Origin: an uncultured Muribaculum sp.
GTDB lineage: Bacteria; Bacteroidota; Bacteroidia; Bacteroidales; Muribaculaceae
Direction: 5' to 3'
Assembly (NCBI GenBank): GCA_910587665.1
Contig: CAJUMZ010000007.1
Span: forward strand, 65,442 to 129,441
Length of the DNA stretch: 64,000 nt
Shown here: piece after piece, positions 51,638-60,574 of the stretch
Numbering within the stretch: position 1 is the first letter of the stretch
How the letters are laid out: every line of letters begins with the position of its first letter
The notes under the pieces: model-generated
Told to the model about the DNA's origin: nothing
What the model saw: the letters and a program-made list of their open reading frames with translations, nothing else
The model's database searches: none
Program-made: the position numbers and the translations under genes

Positions 51638-53621
51638 CTTTAAAGTAATGTAATAATATATCACGGTAGCCGTAACCGGAGGCGCCCATAACTGCGGCAC
51701 CTATCTGACACAGCCCTACCCCATGCCCCCATCCGGCACCATACAGGGTGTAACCGGTCTCAGTCCTCACCGGTACAAAAGCGGAGCTATAAAGATGACT
51801 GCGGGAAAGCCACCGGCGTATTTCAAGCTCTTTGCCTACAATGTGGGAGCGTTTTGTCCCTACGATTTCAAGGCGGTATATTCTTCCTGACGTACCCCTT
51901 GCCAGGGGGCGAAGCTCCAGGATATCGCCGAAGTCGATACCCGACCGTTCATGAATTATCACCGACAGCTCATCAAAGGTATAGTCCACTCTCCACCGAT
52001 AAAAATCGACGGTGTCACGGTCATAGTCATTCAGCACCTGACGCAGGATGTCGGGGGTAGCGCGTGAACAGAACGCATCAGGGCGCGACATTATCCAGTC
52101 GCATGCGGCAGCCTCGATACGCAGGTCAGGCAACTCTCCCGCAGGTATGAGGTCACGCGCCCCGGTGAGATAACTGTGACGGACAGGCTCCCAGCAATTT
52201 TCAAATTCCTCGAAAGCCCCACCGCAACACTTGGAAAAGCGAGTGTCACACAATTCCCCGCCGGCAATCATGACCTCACCACAGGTCGCCATCACTGCAT
52301 CACGCGCCTCCGCGCGGGTTACCCTCGTCACTCCCTGGTAACGCTGGCAATGGTCATCGGCACACACGTCGAATCCGACATGATCGTCATGGTCATACCA
52401 TTTCACGGTCTCCCCGGCAACCGGCTCAGGACAGACGGCGACCGACCCTGATTTATGGCTTAACTGCGCGAGCACCCAGCTACGGGATATGACGGCATGT
52501 GCCCTCAGTAGCGCAGGTGACGCCTCTGCACTCATCTCCGAGGAGATCACGCTTGTCAGGTAATCCTCCACGGGAATTATATTTACCGCCGTGATGCCTC
52601 CGTCTACTTTCATCAGCTGCAAAGCCCCGCGGAACCGCTGCCGCTCCTTACGCTCCCAATGGAAATCGACGCCTATGGTGACATCTTCGAGCTCAAACCG
52701 ACAATCATCGGCAAGAGGGAAAAATGTGTCACCGTCACGGCGATATTCGCCATGGAGGGTATAATTAATCTCAGGAGCCGTCATTATACCGACACGAATC
52801 ACCGGAATATCCCCGGCAAACGCCACTTCGGAAAATATACGCGACAGCAAACCGGAATCCACGGCGTCAAAGTCATCGGGCGAGGTGGTTATAACCGTAC
52901 CGAGCATGTCAATCGCGCCCGGACTCACTTTCACTCGATCATAACAAGAAGGGCGATGGGCACGACGCGGCACAATCACCATTTCCACAATCCCGTCATC
53001 ACGAAGATGCACCGCCGCGTTGACCCGTGGCTCATACTCGTCAGCCTCAACAGTCATGGATTCGAGCACCCGGCGCATCTCCGTCTTCACGCAACCGGCA
53101 TTTCCGCAAAAATATATGCGGCGGAAAGGATAAGTGCGAGCTATAGGCAGATGCTCTTCCGGAACAGCTTGAAAATGGCAATGATCGGGAGCCGACGCAC
53201 CGCATTTGGGTCCGTTGTAAAACACGGTATAGCCTTCAAGCTCACAGGCGAGATCCACAAAGTCATCAATATGCCCCGCCAACGACTGGGCTTCGTGAAC
53301 CTTGCGGGCGATAGTAAGATGACCCGGAAATACGGGGTAAGGGTTGACAAGTATGTCATAGTCACGCCACGCGAGTGATGACTGCTCACAGGGGCGGTTC
53401 ACGTCACAGAGGAAACAACGGCGCGCCTTGATCGAAGCATCGTCTATCTTTGCCCCGGTGCTCACACTGCGCGCCGGATTATAGACGACATTCCATTCCG
53501 CGCCATTTACCGCGACACGTTTTTTCCTGACCGAGCCAAGCGCGGCATGACGGCGCGCGGCGTCATCCCACACATCAAGCTGACGGTCGATAAAGAGTTC
53601 TATATCACTTCTTTTCATCAC
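51612..53621 (-). CDS. DUF4922 (HIT-like phosphorylase) - SpoIID/LytB fusion protein
   Basis: A 669-residue two-part protein. Residues 1-280 look like a DUF4922 HIT-superfamily domain: CFLCDVNRP, PVFPGHLTIA, and the HxHxQ motif in DHCHFQAVP (about 143), as in GDP-galactose phosphorylase and Ap4A phosphorylase-like enzymes. Residues 300-669 form a SpoIID/LytB domain (NIIPVEDYLTSVISSEM, AHAVISRSWVL, GWGHGVGLCQIGA), which in sporulation is a lytic transglycosylase. No signal peptide is evident, so the fusion would act in the cytoplasm, probably on imported muropeptides. Neighbours: glycosyltransferase and AmpG-like permease. Confidence 0.8.
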   Translation of the reverse strand: MMKRSDIELFIDRQLDVWDDAARRHAALGSVRKKRVAVNGAEWNVVYNPARSVSTGAKIDDASIKARRCFLCDVNRPCEQSSLAWRDYDILVNPYPVFPGHLTIARKVHEAQSLAGHIDDFVDLACELEGYTVFYNGPKCGASAPDHCHFQAVPEEHLPIARTYPFRRIYFCGNAGCVKTEMRRVLESMTVEADEYEPRVNAAVHLRDDGIVEMVIVPRRAHRPSCYDRVKVSPGAIDMLGTVITTSPDDFDAVDSGLLSRIFSEVAFAGDIPVIRVGIMTAPEINYTLHGEYRRDGDTFFPLADDCRFELEDVTIGVDFHWERKERQRFRGALQLMKVDGGITAVNIIPVEDYLTSVISSEMSAEASPALLRAHAVISRSWVLAQLSHKSGSVAVCPEPVAGETVKWYDHDDHVGFDVCADDHCQRYQGVTRVTRAEARDAVMATCGEVMIAGGELCDTRFSKCCGGAFEEFENCWEPVRHSYLTGARDLIPAGELPDLRIEAAACDWIMSRPDAFCSRATPDILRQVLNDYDRDTVDFYRWRVDYTFDELSVIIHERSGIDFGDILELRPLARGTSGRIYRLEIVGTKRSHIVGKELEIRRWLSRSHLYSSAFVPVRTETGYTLYGAGWGHGVGLCQIGAAVMGASGYGYRDILLHYFKDAEIKKLY

Positions 53622-54933
53622 GCTGACGATTTAGCCGGATACGTTCAAGGAGTTCCCATGTGCGCAGGCGGTCCTTATAGAAATTATTGCGATTGACCGC
53701 CTCAAGAGAGAGAGCGGCATCGGAATTGCCCGACCAGCGGCGACAGAGATACAATGAATCAAAGATCCTGCCCACACGGTGGTTACGCGATACGGCAAGA
53801 CACATCGCATAGTCCTCGCCATAGCTTGTATTCGGGAACAGCACCTTACGCGCGATCCCGGTAAGGAAAGCCCGCGGCGCACCAAATCCGTTTATACGAA
53901 GGGCGTTGTTGCGCCCGTTATCATCAGTCCATTCAGCATGGGAAATCAATCCCGGCGCTATTACGTTTCGGTCAAAATCGGTAAGGGTATAAGACCCGAC
54001 AACCATAGCGCAGCGATCTGCATAAAACTTATCCACGATGCACTGAAGAGTGTCGGGTGAAGAATACAGGTCATCACTGTCAAGCTGCACGGCAAATCTG
54101 CCGCAATATGCGGAGTTGACAGCCAGATTCCAGCACCCGCCGATCCCAAGCCCCGACACTTCCGGCATGATGTGACATAGCCGGCTGTCGCGTGCCGTGA
54201 TTTCCCTTATCGCCTCGGTAGTACCATCAGTCGACCGGTTGTCGACGACTATTACGTTGAACCGAAATGCCGTGACCTGGGAAAGTGCACTCTCAATTGC
54301 ATCAACGATCGTGTTGCGCCGATTTTTAACAGGGATCACCACCGATGCCTCAACCGGATAGTCGCCGTAAAAGTCTTCATTTGCCACAACCGGCTCGATA
54401 TAGGCGCCCACGGCTTTCAGATGATCGGTACAGGCTTGCTCCATCTCGATCTGTACCTCGCGGTTTCGCGGATCCACATAATCAAACTGCGACGCGCCTT
54501 CCTTAGCAGACTCCACCTTATAAACCGGCTCATTGAGCCTCACTACCGCACCTTGACGCGACAGAGCAAGACGCAGCGCATAAAATGCGGCATAACGATA
54601 TGACCGGACCATATCGCCGAGAGCCGATTCAAGTGCCCGCGCATCAATCAGCAACAGTTTGCCGAAATCAAAATCGTCGCGCAACGCGCCTTCCTGACAG
54701 TCAATGAGAGGATGCAGCGACAGAGAGCCGTCGGCAGCGACATCATAGTAATCGGCATATACCATCGCCGCCCCGGTCATCCGCGCCACCTGCTCCATGC
54801 GCCGAAGGGCATCCGGCATAAGCTCCAACTTCTCTCCGGCGGCCGACAGGTCAACAGCCACATAACCGTCATCCATCCGACAGGCAAGCCCGCGCAGGGC
54901 ATCGCTTCCGCATATCAAATCAATACTAATCAT
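53605..54933 (-). CDS. Family 2 glycosyltransferase with an N-terminal extension
   Basis: About 442 residues from ATG 54933. Residues 195-440 form a GT2 (GT-A) domain: ASVVIPVKNRRNTIVDAIES, VVDNRSTDGTTE, the metal motif DSDD in QLDSDDLY, and a C-terminal GEDYAM catalytic-base-like element. The first 190 residues are unusual (MVYADYYDVAADGSLSLHP) and also look like a partial GT2-like region. The acceptor is unknown. It overlaps the next gene by 17 nt. Confidence 0.82.
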   Translation of the reverse strand: MISIDLICGSDALRGLACRMDDGYVAVDLSAAGEKLELMPDALRRMEQVARMTGAAMVYADYYDVAADGSLSLHPLIDCQEGALRDDFDFGKLLLIDARALESALGDMVRSYRYAAFYALRLALSRQGAVVRLNEPVYKVESAKEGASQFDYVDPRNREVQIEMEQACTDHLKAVGAYIEPVVANEDFYGDYPVEASVVIPVKNRRNTIVDAIESALSQVTAFRFNVIVVDNRSTDGTTEAIREITARDSRLCHIMPEVSGLGIGGCWNLAVNSAYCGRFAVQLDSDDLYSSPDTLQCIVDKFYADRCAMVVGSYTLTDFDRNVIAPGLISHAEWTDDNGRNNALRINGFGAPRAFLTGIARKVLFPNTSYGEDYAMCLAVSRNHRVGRIFDSLYLCRRWSGNSDAALSLEAVNRNNFYKDRLRTWELLERIRLNRQRDEKK

Positions 54934-54967
54934 ATACTGTAGGGGTAGCCGTTTAATGCCGCCCACA

Positions 54968-54998
54968 CAAAGATAATGAGTAAATCTTTAAAATACAA
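54968..54998 (-). promoter_or_regulatory. Promoter of the glycosyltransferase-SpoIID-AmpG operon
   Basis: Minus strand: TTG 54998-54996, 20-nt spacer, TATCTTTG 54975-54968. The predicted 5' UTR is about 28 nt. The TTG lies at the edge of the LRR gene terminator hairpin. Confidence 0.65.
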
Positions 54999-55027
54999 TT
55001 CCCCGACGCTCTAAGCACCGGGGAATT
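54997..55027 (-). terminator. Terminator of the LRR protein gene
   Basis: A 9-bp stem (AATTCCCCG with CGGGGAATT) and 13-nt loop, 27 nt beyond the stop on the minus strand, followed by GTATTTTA. Confidence 0.75.
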
Positions 55028-55053
55028 TATTGTTGTCAAAAAAGGTTATGTAA

Positions 55054-58000
55054 TCAAGGGATGACCTTAAATTCCCTTCCTTCAATAAGGACTATATAGA
55101 CATTACCGCGAGTTACGGCGATCTCACGGTCCGTACCGCGATATATGCACTTCCCGTCAACACCGTATATTTCCACTACCGACGAATCCAATGCCCCGTT
55201 AATAAATATCGAGCCATTGCGGGTCACGACGTTGACGGCAGACATTAACGCGCCGCTAACACCGACAGTAACATCATGGCTGAATACTACTGAGAGAGTA
55301 GCGTCATCGGTCAATTGCGGCGTTGTAAACCGATTTTCCTCATCTGTATCGACAAGTTCCCCGTTAAAGGTCAAAGAATGGATACTCCAACCCTCGTCGG
55401 GAATTATTTCGTAGGTAAGAATGGAATTGTACGGGACAAGGTTAGCCACACGCCCTCCGTCAAATCCGACCAAAGAGAGTTTAACCAACTTCTCTTTCCA
55501 ATATATTTCAAGATGACCCGACTCCTTGACCGCGTCAATAGTCATAATGCCGGAATCTGAAAAACGGGAAGTAACATCATCGCCATTGAGCAGAGCCTTT
55601 CCAAGTTCCCATCCTTCGGCAGGATACAACTCAACGACAACTTTCTCACCATAGGCAAAATTCAACTCATTTGCAGTATTACCGTTTACCGATACCGAGC
55701 CGTGGGATGCATCATATTCAGTAGTGAAGCTAAACATGTCTATGTCAAATCTGATTCTTATCTCCGTATCAGAGCTTACATTATTAATGATATAGGTATT
55801 ATCTACCATACCTGAAGTACACTCCACTCCGTTAATCGACAGCCATCCTACATGATATCCGGTCTCCGGGAATGCCTCTATCACAAGAGGACTATATTGA
55901 ACAACATCGATACTTTTCGCCTGCTCTCCATTAAGTGTAACCGTGCCTCCGACACTATCATAAAAGACTGATGCTTTGTATGTGACTAATTCACAGTTAA
56001 CGGTAACATCAAAATCCTCTGTCACCTTCTCGATCTCAAAATAATTGCTTTCGAGCGGTATAGTCTGACTCTCAATGTGATTATCTACAGTCACGGATAC
56101 CACACGATAAGGTGACGAAGCAGATATGTCAATCCGCCAATTAGCTCCATAAGGAACAATCGCTGATGTGCTCGATTCACCATCAACAGAGAGAGTCACG
56201 TTACATTCCGCAGTGTCATAATGAACATAACACATAAAAGTGATTCGTGAGAACAGTACTTCAACTGTCATATTTCCCTGTATGCCGTCAGCAGTGTAGC
56301 TTCCGTCGACAAACTTGTCAATCGACTCCACGCCGTCGATTTTCACTGACTCTATCTTATAACCCTCAGCAGGTATTATCTCAATGGCGACATCATCATT
56401 TTCTTGCACGGCAAATTCAGTGCCATCCTGACCGTTAATCCTCACGCCGCCCATAGAGGCATCATAGGTGACTGAAATCTTATAACTGCCGGAAACGATA
56501 TTGGCAAAGTTTTTCCACTCATCAGCCGCAGCATATGCAGCCTTTGTTCCTGACGGGACTTCAAGAGGCACCTTCTCATACACGACATCACTAAACATCT
56601 GAGATCCGGCGGCGGGTGGAATAGTGGCGAGCGACTTCACCGACGTGAGCGCATCACAGCCATAAAATGCCTGCGACATGACTTTGCGCAAAGAAGCAGG
56701 CAATACTATATCAGTCAATGACGCACAATTTCTAAAAGCCCAAGATTTTATATCAAGTACACCATTTCCTAAAACTACCTTTTTGAGATTCTTATCACCA
56801 TAAAAACAGGTTTCGCCTATCTCTGTAACCTCATTTCCTATTACAACCTCTTTTAGTGTCACAAAATCAGCAAAAACTCCAACAGAATTTATGTTACGCC
56901 CCAAGTATAATTCCTCAACAGCAGATCCAAATGAATTATTGCTTACGCCAAGCACACTATTGCCATCCTCAATCACTATCTTTTTCAGCATCGGACAATT
57001 TTCAAATACTCTATCATAAATAGATTCAAGACTGCCGGGTAAAGAAATTTCCGACAAACTAACGCAACCGTTAAAGGCCGATGATTCAATCTTTTTTAAT
57101 GATGTGGACAAATGGACACTGCTCAATGCCTCACATCCATAAAATGCCATTGAGCCTATTTCTTGTATTGATTCAGGCAGGAGAACATTAGCCAATGACT
57201 TGCACCCACAAAAACTATTTCCGGGGATTTTTTGTAAACTTTCACCAAAAGTAACTTTTTCGAGACCGATATCTCCAGTAAAGATCCCGGAAGTAAGTTC
57301 TGTTACTAAGCCACCAATTGTAACCTCCTTTAAAGTGGGCATATCCACAAAATTACCGTAAGAAGGTATATTTCGACCCAAATATAACTCCCCTATATTC
57401 TTACCAAAAGAATTATAGTCCATTTCAAGCGGGATCTCGCTATCTTCTATAATAAGCTCTTTTATGTGCTTACTATACAGAAATAAAACTCCGCTTACTT
57501 CATCAACATCTTTAGTAACGACCAATTTATCCAAAGACACATCCATAAACTTGTAATGGGCCTCTACATTCCTACCCAAGTTAATATTGTAGATAGGGCA
57601 TGACGAAAAGGCATCTGATGATATGGCAAGCTCACCGTCGCCAGGGAGGAATGTGACGGAGGAGAGGTTTTCACAGAGGGTAAAAGCATTTTTACTGATT
57701 GAAGATACTGACCCCGGTATTGTAATTTCAGTCAACCCGGTGCAACCCCATAAAGACTCGTTAGCAATCCATGTAAGATTGTCGCTGAATGTCACTTTTT
57801 TTATCGACTTTATATTGGAGAAAAAATCCACTACCGGTCGCCCCATGTAGACCTCCTCGATGGAGGCATTGCTTTTGGTGCGACTTATTGCAATTAATGG
57901 ATCTTCACTGTCCTCAACCGTAACCGTCTTTAACGCCTTACACTTGTTGAAAGCATCCATGTTTATCCATTTAACCGGATAAGCCGTACCTTTGTTTGTA

Positions 58001-58179
58001 ACAGTTGGTGGGATTGTCACTGAAGAGACTGAAGTATTAGTCACACCTGTGATGATAACCTCCCCGGTATTACCGTTGGTCGTATATGACAAACCGCCTG
58101 AATTAAAATCCAGAGCATGCAAATTCTGACTTATCATTGATATAAAAACGATAAGACAAGCAAGTAATTTTCGACTCAT
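55054..58179 (-). CDS. BspA-type leucine-rich repeat surface protein
   Basis: A 1041-residue secreted protein with a signal peptide (LACLIVFISMISQNLHA). Residues 80-560 consist of BspA/LRR_5-type repeats (ITIPGSVSSISKNAFTLCENL and similar, with AFYGC and FSSCP variants). Residues 560-960 hold about five YDxxxGxVxxNG modules of the divergent InlB-repeat type (VTYDASMGGVRING, VFYDSVGGTVTLNG, TEYDASHGSVSVNG). The C-terminal 70 residues (IYGVDGKCIYRG and a YIV strand) look like a type IX sorting tail or its remnant. Such proteins mediate adhesion or glycan binding at the surface. Confidence 0.85.
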   Translation of the reverse strand: MSRKLLACLIVFISMISQNLHALDFNSGGLSYTTNGNTGEVIITGVTNTSVSSVTIPPTVTNKGTAYPVKWINMDAFNKCKALKTVTVEDSEDPLIAISRTKSNASIEEVYMGRPVVDFFSNIKSIKKVTFSDNLTWIANESLWGCTGLTEITIPGSVSSISKNAFTLCENLSSVTFLPGDGELAISSDAFSSCPIYNINLGRNVEAHYKFMDVSLDKLVVTKDVDEVSGVLFLYSKHIKELIIEDSEIPLEMDYNSFGKNIGELYLGRNIPSYGNFVDMPTLKEVTIGGLVTELTSGIFTGDIGLEKVTFGESLQKIPGNSFCGCKSLANVLLPESIQEIGSMAFYGCEALSSVHLSTSLKKIESSAFNGCVSLSEISLPGSLESIYDRVFENCPMLKKIVIEDGNSVLGVSNNSFGSAVEELYLGRNINSVGVFADFVTLKEVVIGNEVTEIGETCFYGDKNLKKVVLGNGVLDIKSWAFRNCASLTDIVLPASLRKVMSQAFYGCDALTSVKSLATIPPAAGSQMFSDVVYEKVPLEVPSGTKAAYAAADEWKNFANIVSGSYKISVTYDASMGGVRINGQDGTEFAVQENDDVAIEIIPAEGYKIESVKIDGVESIDKFVDGSYTADGIQGNMTVEVLFSRITFMCYVHYDTAECNVTLSVDGESSTSAIVPYGANWRIDISASSPYRVVSVTVDNHIESQTIPLESNYFEIEKVTEDFDVTVNCELVTYKASVFYDSVGGTVTLNGEQAKSIDVVQYSPLVIEAFPETGYHVGWLSINGVECTSGMVDNTYIINNVSSDTEIRIRFDIDMFSFTTEYDASHGSVSVNGNTANELNFAYGEKVVVELYPAEGWELGKALLNGDDVTSRFSDSGIMTIDAVKESGHLEIYWKEKLVKLSLVGFDGGRVANLVPYNSILTYEIIPDEGWSIHSLTFNGELVDTDEENRFTTPQLTDDATLSVVFSHDVTVGVSGALMSAVNVVTRNGSIFINGALDSSVVEIYGVDGKCIYRGTDREIAVTRGNVYIVLIEGREFKVIP

Positions 58180-58207
58180 AAAATTATGTGATTAAGATTA
58201 GTTAAGA

Positions 58208-58253
58208 GTTACTTTTTCACAAAAGTAACATAACCTTTACTTTTACCCCCCCC
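58208..58253 (-). promoter_or_regulatory. -7 box, palindrome and G8 tract before the LRR gene
   Basis: TACTTTTG lies at 58227-58220 on the minus strand, in a 9-bp inverted repeat (GTTACTTTT / AAAAGTAAC, 58208-58229). A run of eight C (58246-58253, G on the coding strand) sits where the -33 region would be. No TTG is present at the normal spacing. Confidence 0.45.
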
Positions 58254-58368
58254 ATTTGTTAAAATTTGCTAAACAGCAAAATATAGTGCTTGAACGGCAA
58301 AATGAGTGTAGCAAATGCTACTCCGCATAATTTATACGGAGCAACACATTTAACCTAAAAGGAATCAA

Positions 58369-59691
58369 TCAGTTTCTCAGCAAAGAGATTTTGACGCGCT
58401 TCCCTTTGATTTTTTCGGGGAAGACGAGGCGCAACACCATATCGGCCTTGGCTGCGGGGATTGCAGCGATAGCGGAATGGTCGCGCACGATTATGCGCCC
58501 TACCTCATCGGCCAGCAAGCCTCCGGTCTTCATGAGGAATCCGGCTATGTCGCCTCGTGAAATCTTCTCTTTCTTACCCGCATTGAAATAGAGAGTGGCA
58601 CGGTCGGCACGGATCGGATCGGAAGACTTACCGGTGGGGACATATGAGCGGTCAAACACCATGTATTCCGGTATATTGTCGGCTTCGGAAGTAATCACAT
58701 ATATTGTGCCGGTGGCATTGACACGCGCCGTACGACCGTTGCGGTGGGTCCATGTCTCCTCGGTAAGAGGCATGTGGTAGTGAATAATCGATTTCACTTC
58801 CTCAATGTCAAGACCGCGTGCGCCAAGATCGGTAGACACAAGCACGGGGGTAGTGCCGTTGTTCAACAGGTCTATAGCCTTTTCACGGTCAACCTGGTCA
58901 AGGGCTCCGTGATATACCCCTACCGGAAGCCCGGCTTTCTTCAAATGCTCAAACAGGCGCGACGCGCTTTCCCTGTGATTCACAAACACGATCACACGAC
59001 CGTTGGGAAGCGAGCGCAACAGGTCAACAAGCGTTTCAACCTTGTCACGCGCCGGACTCTCGACCTGTACCACCGACATACGCTCGCGAGGCTTAGCCGC
59101 AGCCGAGAGAAAATCAAGGACCGCAGGACTCTTGACCTTCATGAATTCGGGCAATCTGTCATCCAGGCGCGTGGCGGATGTCAGTATCGTACGGCTGAGA
59201 TTAGGCATCACCCGGAGTATCTTACGCATCTCGTCATGAAAACCGAGTTCGAGAGCCTTGTCATACTCGTCAAGGACAAGCACCTTAGTATTATATAGAT
59301 CCACCAGCTTACGGTTGATATGGTCAAGCAGACGCCCCGGAGTAGCAATTATTATGTCGGGAACGGGATTAAGCGAGTTTTTTTCATCAGTCATCGAATG
59401 ACCGCCATAAAACGCCACTGTCTTATATCCGGTGGCAACCTCACGCACAACACGGTAAATCTGCATGACCAGTTCACGTGAAGGAGCTATCACTACCGCC
59501 TGCACCTCACCCTTTGGCTGCACAAGCGACTGAAGCATCGCTATGGTAAACGCGAGAGTCTTTCCCGAACCTGTGGGCGACAGCAGTACCACATCGCGAG
59601 CCTGAGATGACATCATCTCTTTCTGCATCGGATTCAATTCGGATATACCGAGACGAGAAGATATATTTTCAAGTATTACGGACTGTTTCAT
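58369..59691 (-). CDS. DEAD-box RNA helicase (DEYD variant), DbpA-like
   Basis: About 440 residues from ATG 59691. Helicase motifs are complete: Q motif near ELNPMQKEMM, Walker A SPTGSGKT, PSRELVMQ, TPGRLLDH, motif II VLDEYDKA (DEYD instead of DEAD), SATR, STDLGARGLDIE and HRNGRTAR. The C-terminal 75 residues fit a DbpA RNA-binding domain, suggesting a role in ribosome assembly. It has its own promoter at 59708-59739. Confidence 0.9.
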   Translation of the reverse strand: MKQSVILENISSRLGISELNPMQKEMMSSQARDVVLLSPTGSGKTLAFTIAMLQSLVQPKGEVQAVVIAPSRELVMQIYRVVREVATGYKTVAFYGGHSMTDEKNSLNPVPDIIIATPGRLLDHINRKLVDLYNTKVLVLDEYDKALELGFHDEMRKILRVMPNLSRTILTSATRLDDRLPEFMKVKSPAVLDFLSAAAKPRERMSVVQVESPARDKVETLVDLLRSLPNGRVIVFVNHRESASRLFEHLKKAGLPVGVYHGALDQVDREKAIDLLNNGTTPVLVSTDLGARGLDIEEVKSIIHYHMPLTEETWTHRNGRTARVNATGTIYVITSEADNIPEYMVFDRSYVPTGKSSDPIRADRATLYFNAGKKEKISRGDIAGFLMKTGGLLADEVGRIIVRDHSAIAAIPAAKADMVLRLVFPEKIKGKRVKISLLRN

Positions 59692-59707
59692 ATTATCTGC
59701 TTTTATG

Positions 59708-59739
59708 CAAAGGTAACAATAATCGGAGCATTTAGCCAA
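59708..59739 (-). promoter_or_regulatory. Promoter of the DEAD-box helicase
   Basis: Minus strand: TTG 59739-59737, 21-nt spacer, TACCTTTG 59715-59708. The predicted start near 59701 leaves a 5' UTR of about 10 nt. Confidence 0.65.
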
Positions 59740-59859
59740 TATTCAGGCATAGTTATTGTACAAATGACAATAAATCGTTTACAAATGTTAAATGGAGGCA
59801 TCGGATAATACATTTTCAACCGATTTTTATCAAAAAGATGTTAAAGTGACTTGAAAAGT

Positions 59860-59968
59860 TTGTTCCATTCCGGAAAAAATGCCTACATTTGTGAGTGTGT
59901 TTTTCATAGTATTAGATTAAGATAAAGGTTTAAACGTAATGGGATGTCGTGAGACATCCCATTATTAT
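59860..59968 (+). ncRNA. Candidate small RNA 2 (paralogue of 6826-6930)
   Basis: A consensus promoter (TTG 59860-59862, 21 nt, TACATTTG 59884-59891) leads into GTTTTTCATAGTATTAGATT and AAAGGTTTA, then a 12-bp terminator-like hairpin (59937-59948 with 59953-59964) with a GTGA tetraloop and a short T-rich end. It shares promoter, 5' segment and loop with candidate 1 but has a different stem sequence. The rest of 59740-60085 holds no gene that I can support. Confidence 0.6.
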
Positions 59969-60085
59969 TTATGTAATCGTATAATTTACAATACCTTATT
60001 CCACCCATACCGATAGAGAGCGTTAAAAATCGCAAGAATGTTAATTAACAGTTGTGATTAATCATTAAAAATGAGATTGGAAATA

Positions 60086-60496
60086 TCAGAAAAGCACGAG
60101 GTCGGAATCATCTATCGACGAAAACCATTGATGTAACCGACATTTTGCCTTTTCATGGGTAGCAGGGGTGATATTGCTCCATATCCGTGAAAGCGCCCAC
60201 AGCAGAGCGCTGATATCGTCGGTATACCCAAGCGGACCAAGAAAATCAGGGATGAAATCGGTAGGACAGATGAAGTAGCCGAGCGCGCCTATCACTATCA
60301 CCTTGTCACGCACCGACACCTTTCCATCGGCAAGTGCATAATAAAGGAGCAGGGCGGCGTATACGCCTTTTACCCCGGCTTTCTTTGCCACACGACCGAT
60401 CTTGTTGAAAAATTTTGTGTTAGAATACCACTTTTCAAAGCGCGACAAAACCGTTGCACTCGGCAAGAACCGCCGTTCATCGTATTTATCGTTCAT
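60086..60496 (-). CDS. YkvA/DUF1232 membrane protein
   Basis: About 136 residues from ATG 60496. The DUF1232 core is clear: AALLLYYALADGKVSVRDKVIVIGALGYF with the proline- and aspartate-rich FICPTDFIPDFLG that follows, and GYTDDISALLWA. Two hydrophobic segments are likely. Role unknown. It lies downstream of the glucokinase gene with a terminator-like hairpin between them. Confidence 0.85.
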   Translation of the reverse strand: MNDKYDERRFLPSATVLSRFEKWYSNTKFFNKIGRVAKKAGVKGVYAALLLYYALADGKVSVRDKVIVIGALGYFICPTDFIPDFLGPLGYTDDISALLWALSRIWSNITPATHEKAKCRLHQWFSSIDDSDLVLF

Positions 60497-60514
60497 AGTA
60501 ATCGGATTATGAAA

Positions 60515-60548
60515 AAGAGGCGGGACAGACATGTCTATCCCACCTCTT
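60515..60548 (-). terminator. Hairpin after the ROK glucokinase gene
   Basis: An imperfect stem of about 14 pairs with two A-C mismatches (AAGAGG / CCTCTT outer part, GGGA / TCCC inner part) and a very short loop, followed on the minus strand by TTTTTC. It lies 27 nt past the glucokinase stop. Confidence 0.7.
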
Positions 60549-60574
60549 CATAATTATATAAAATCATTTGCATG

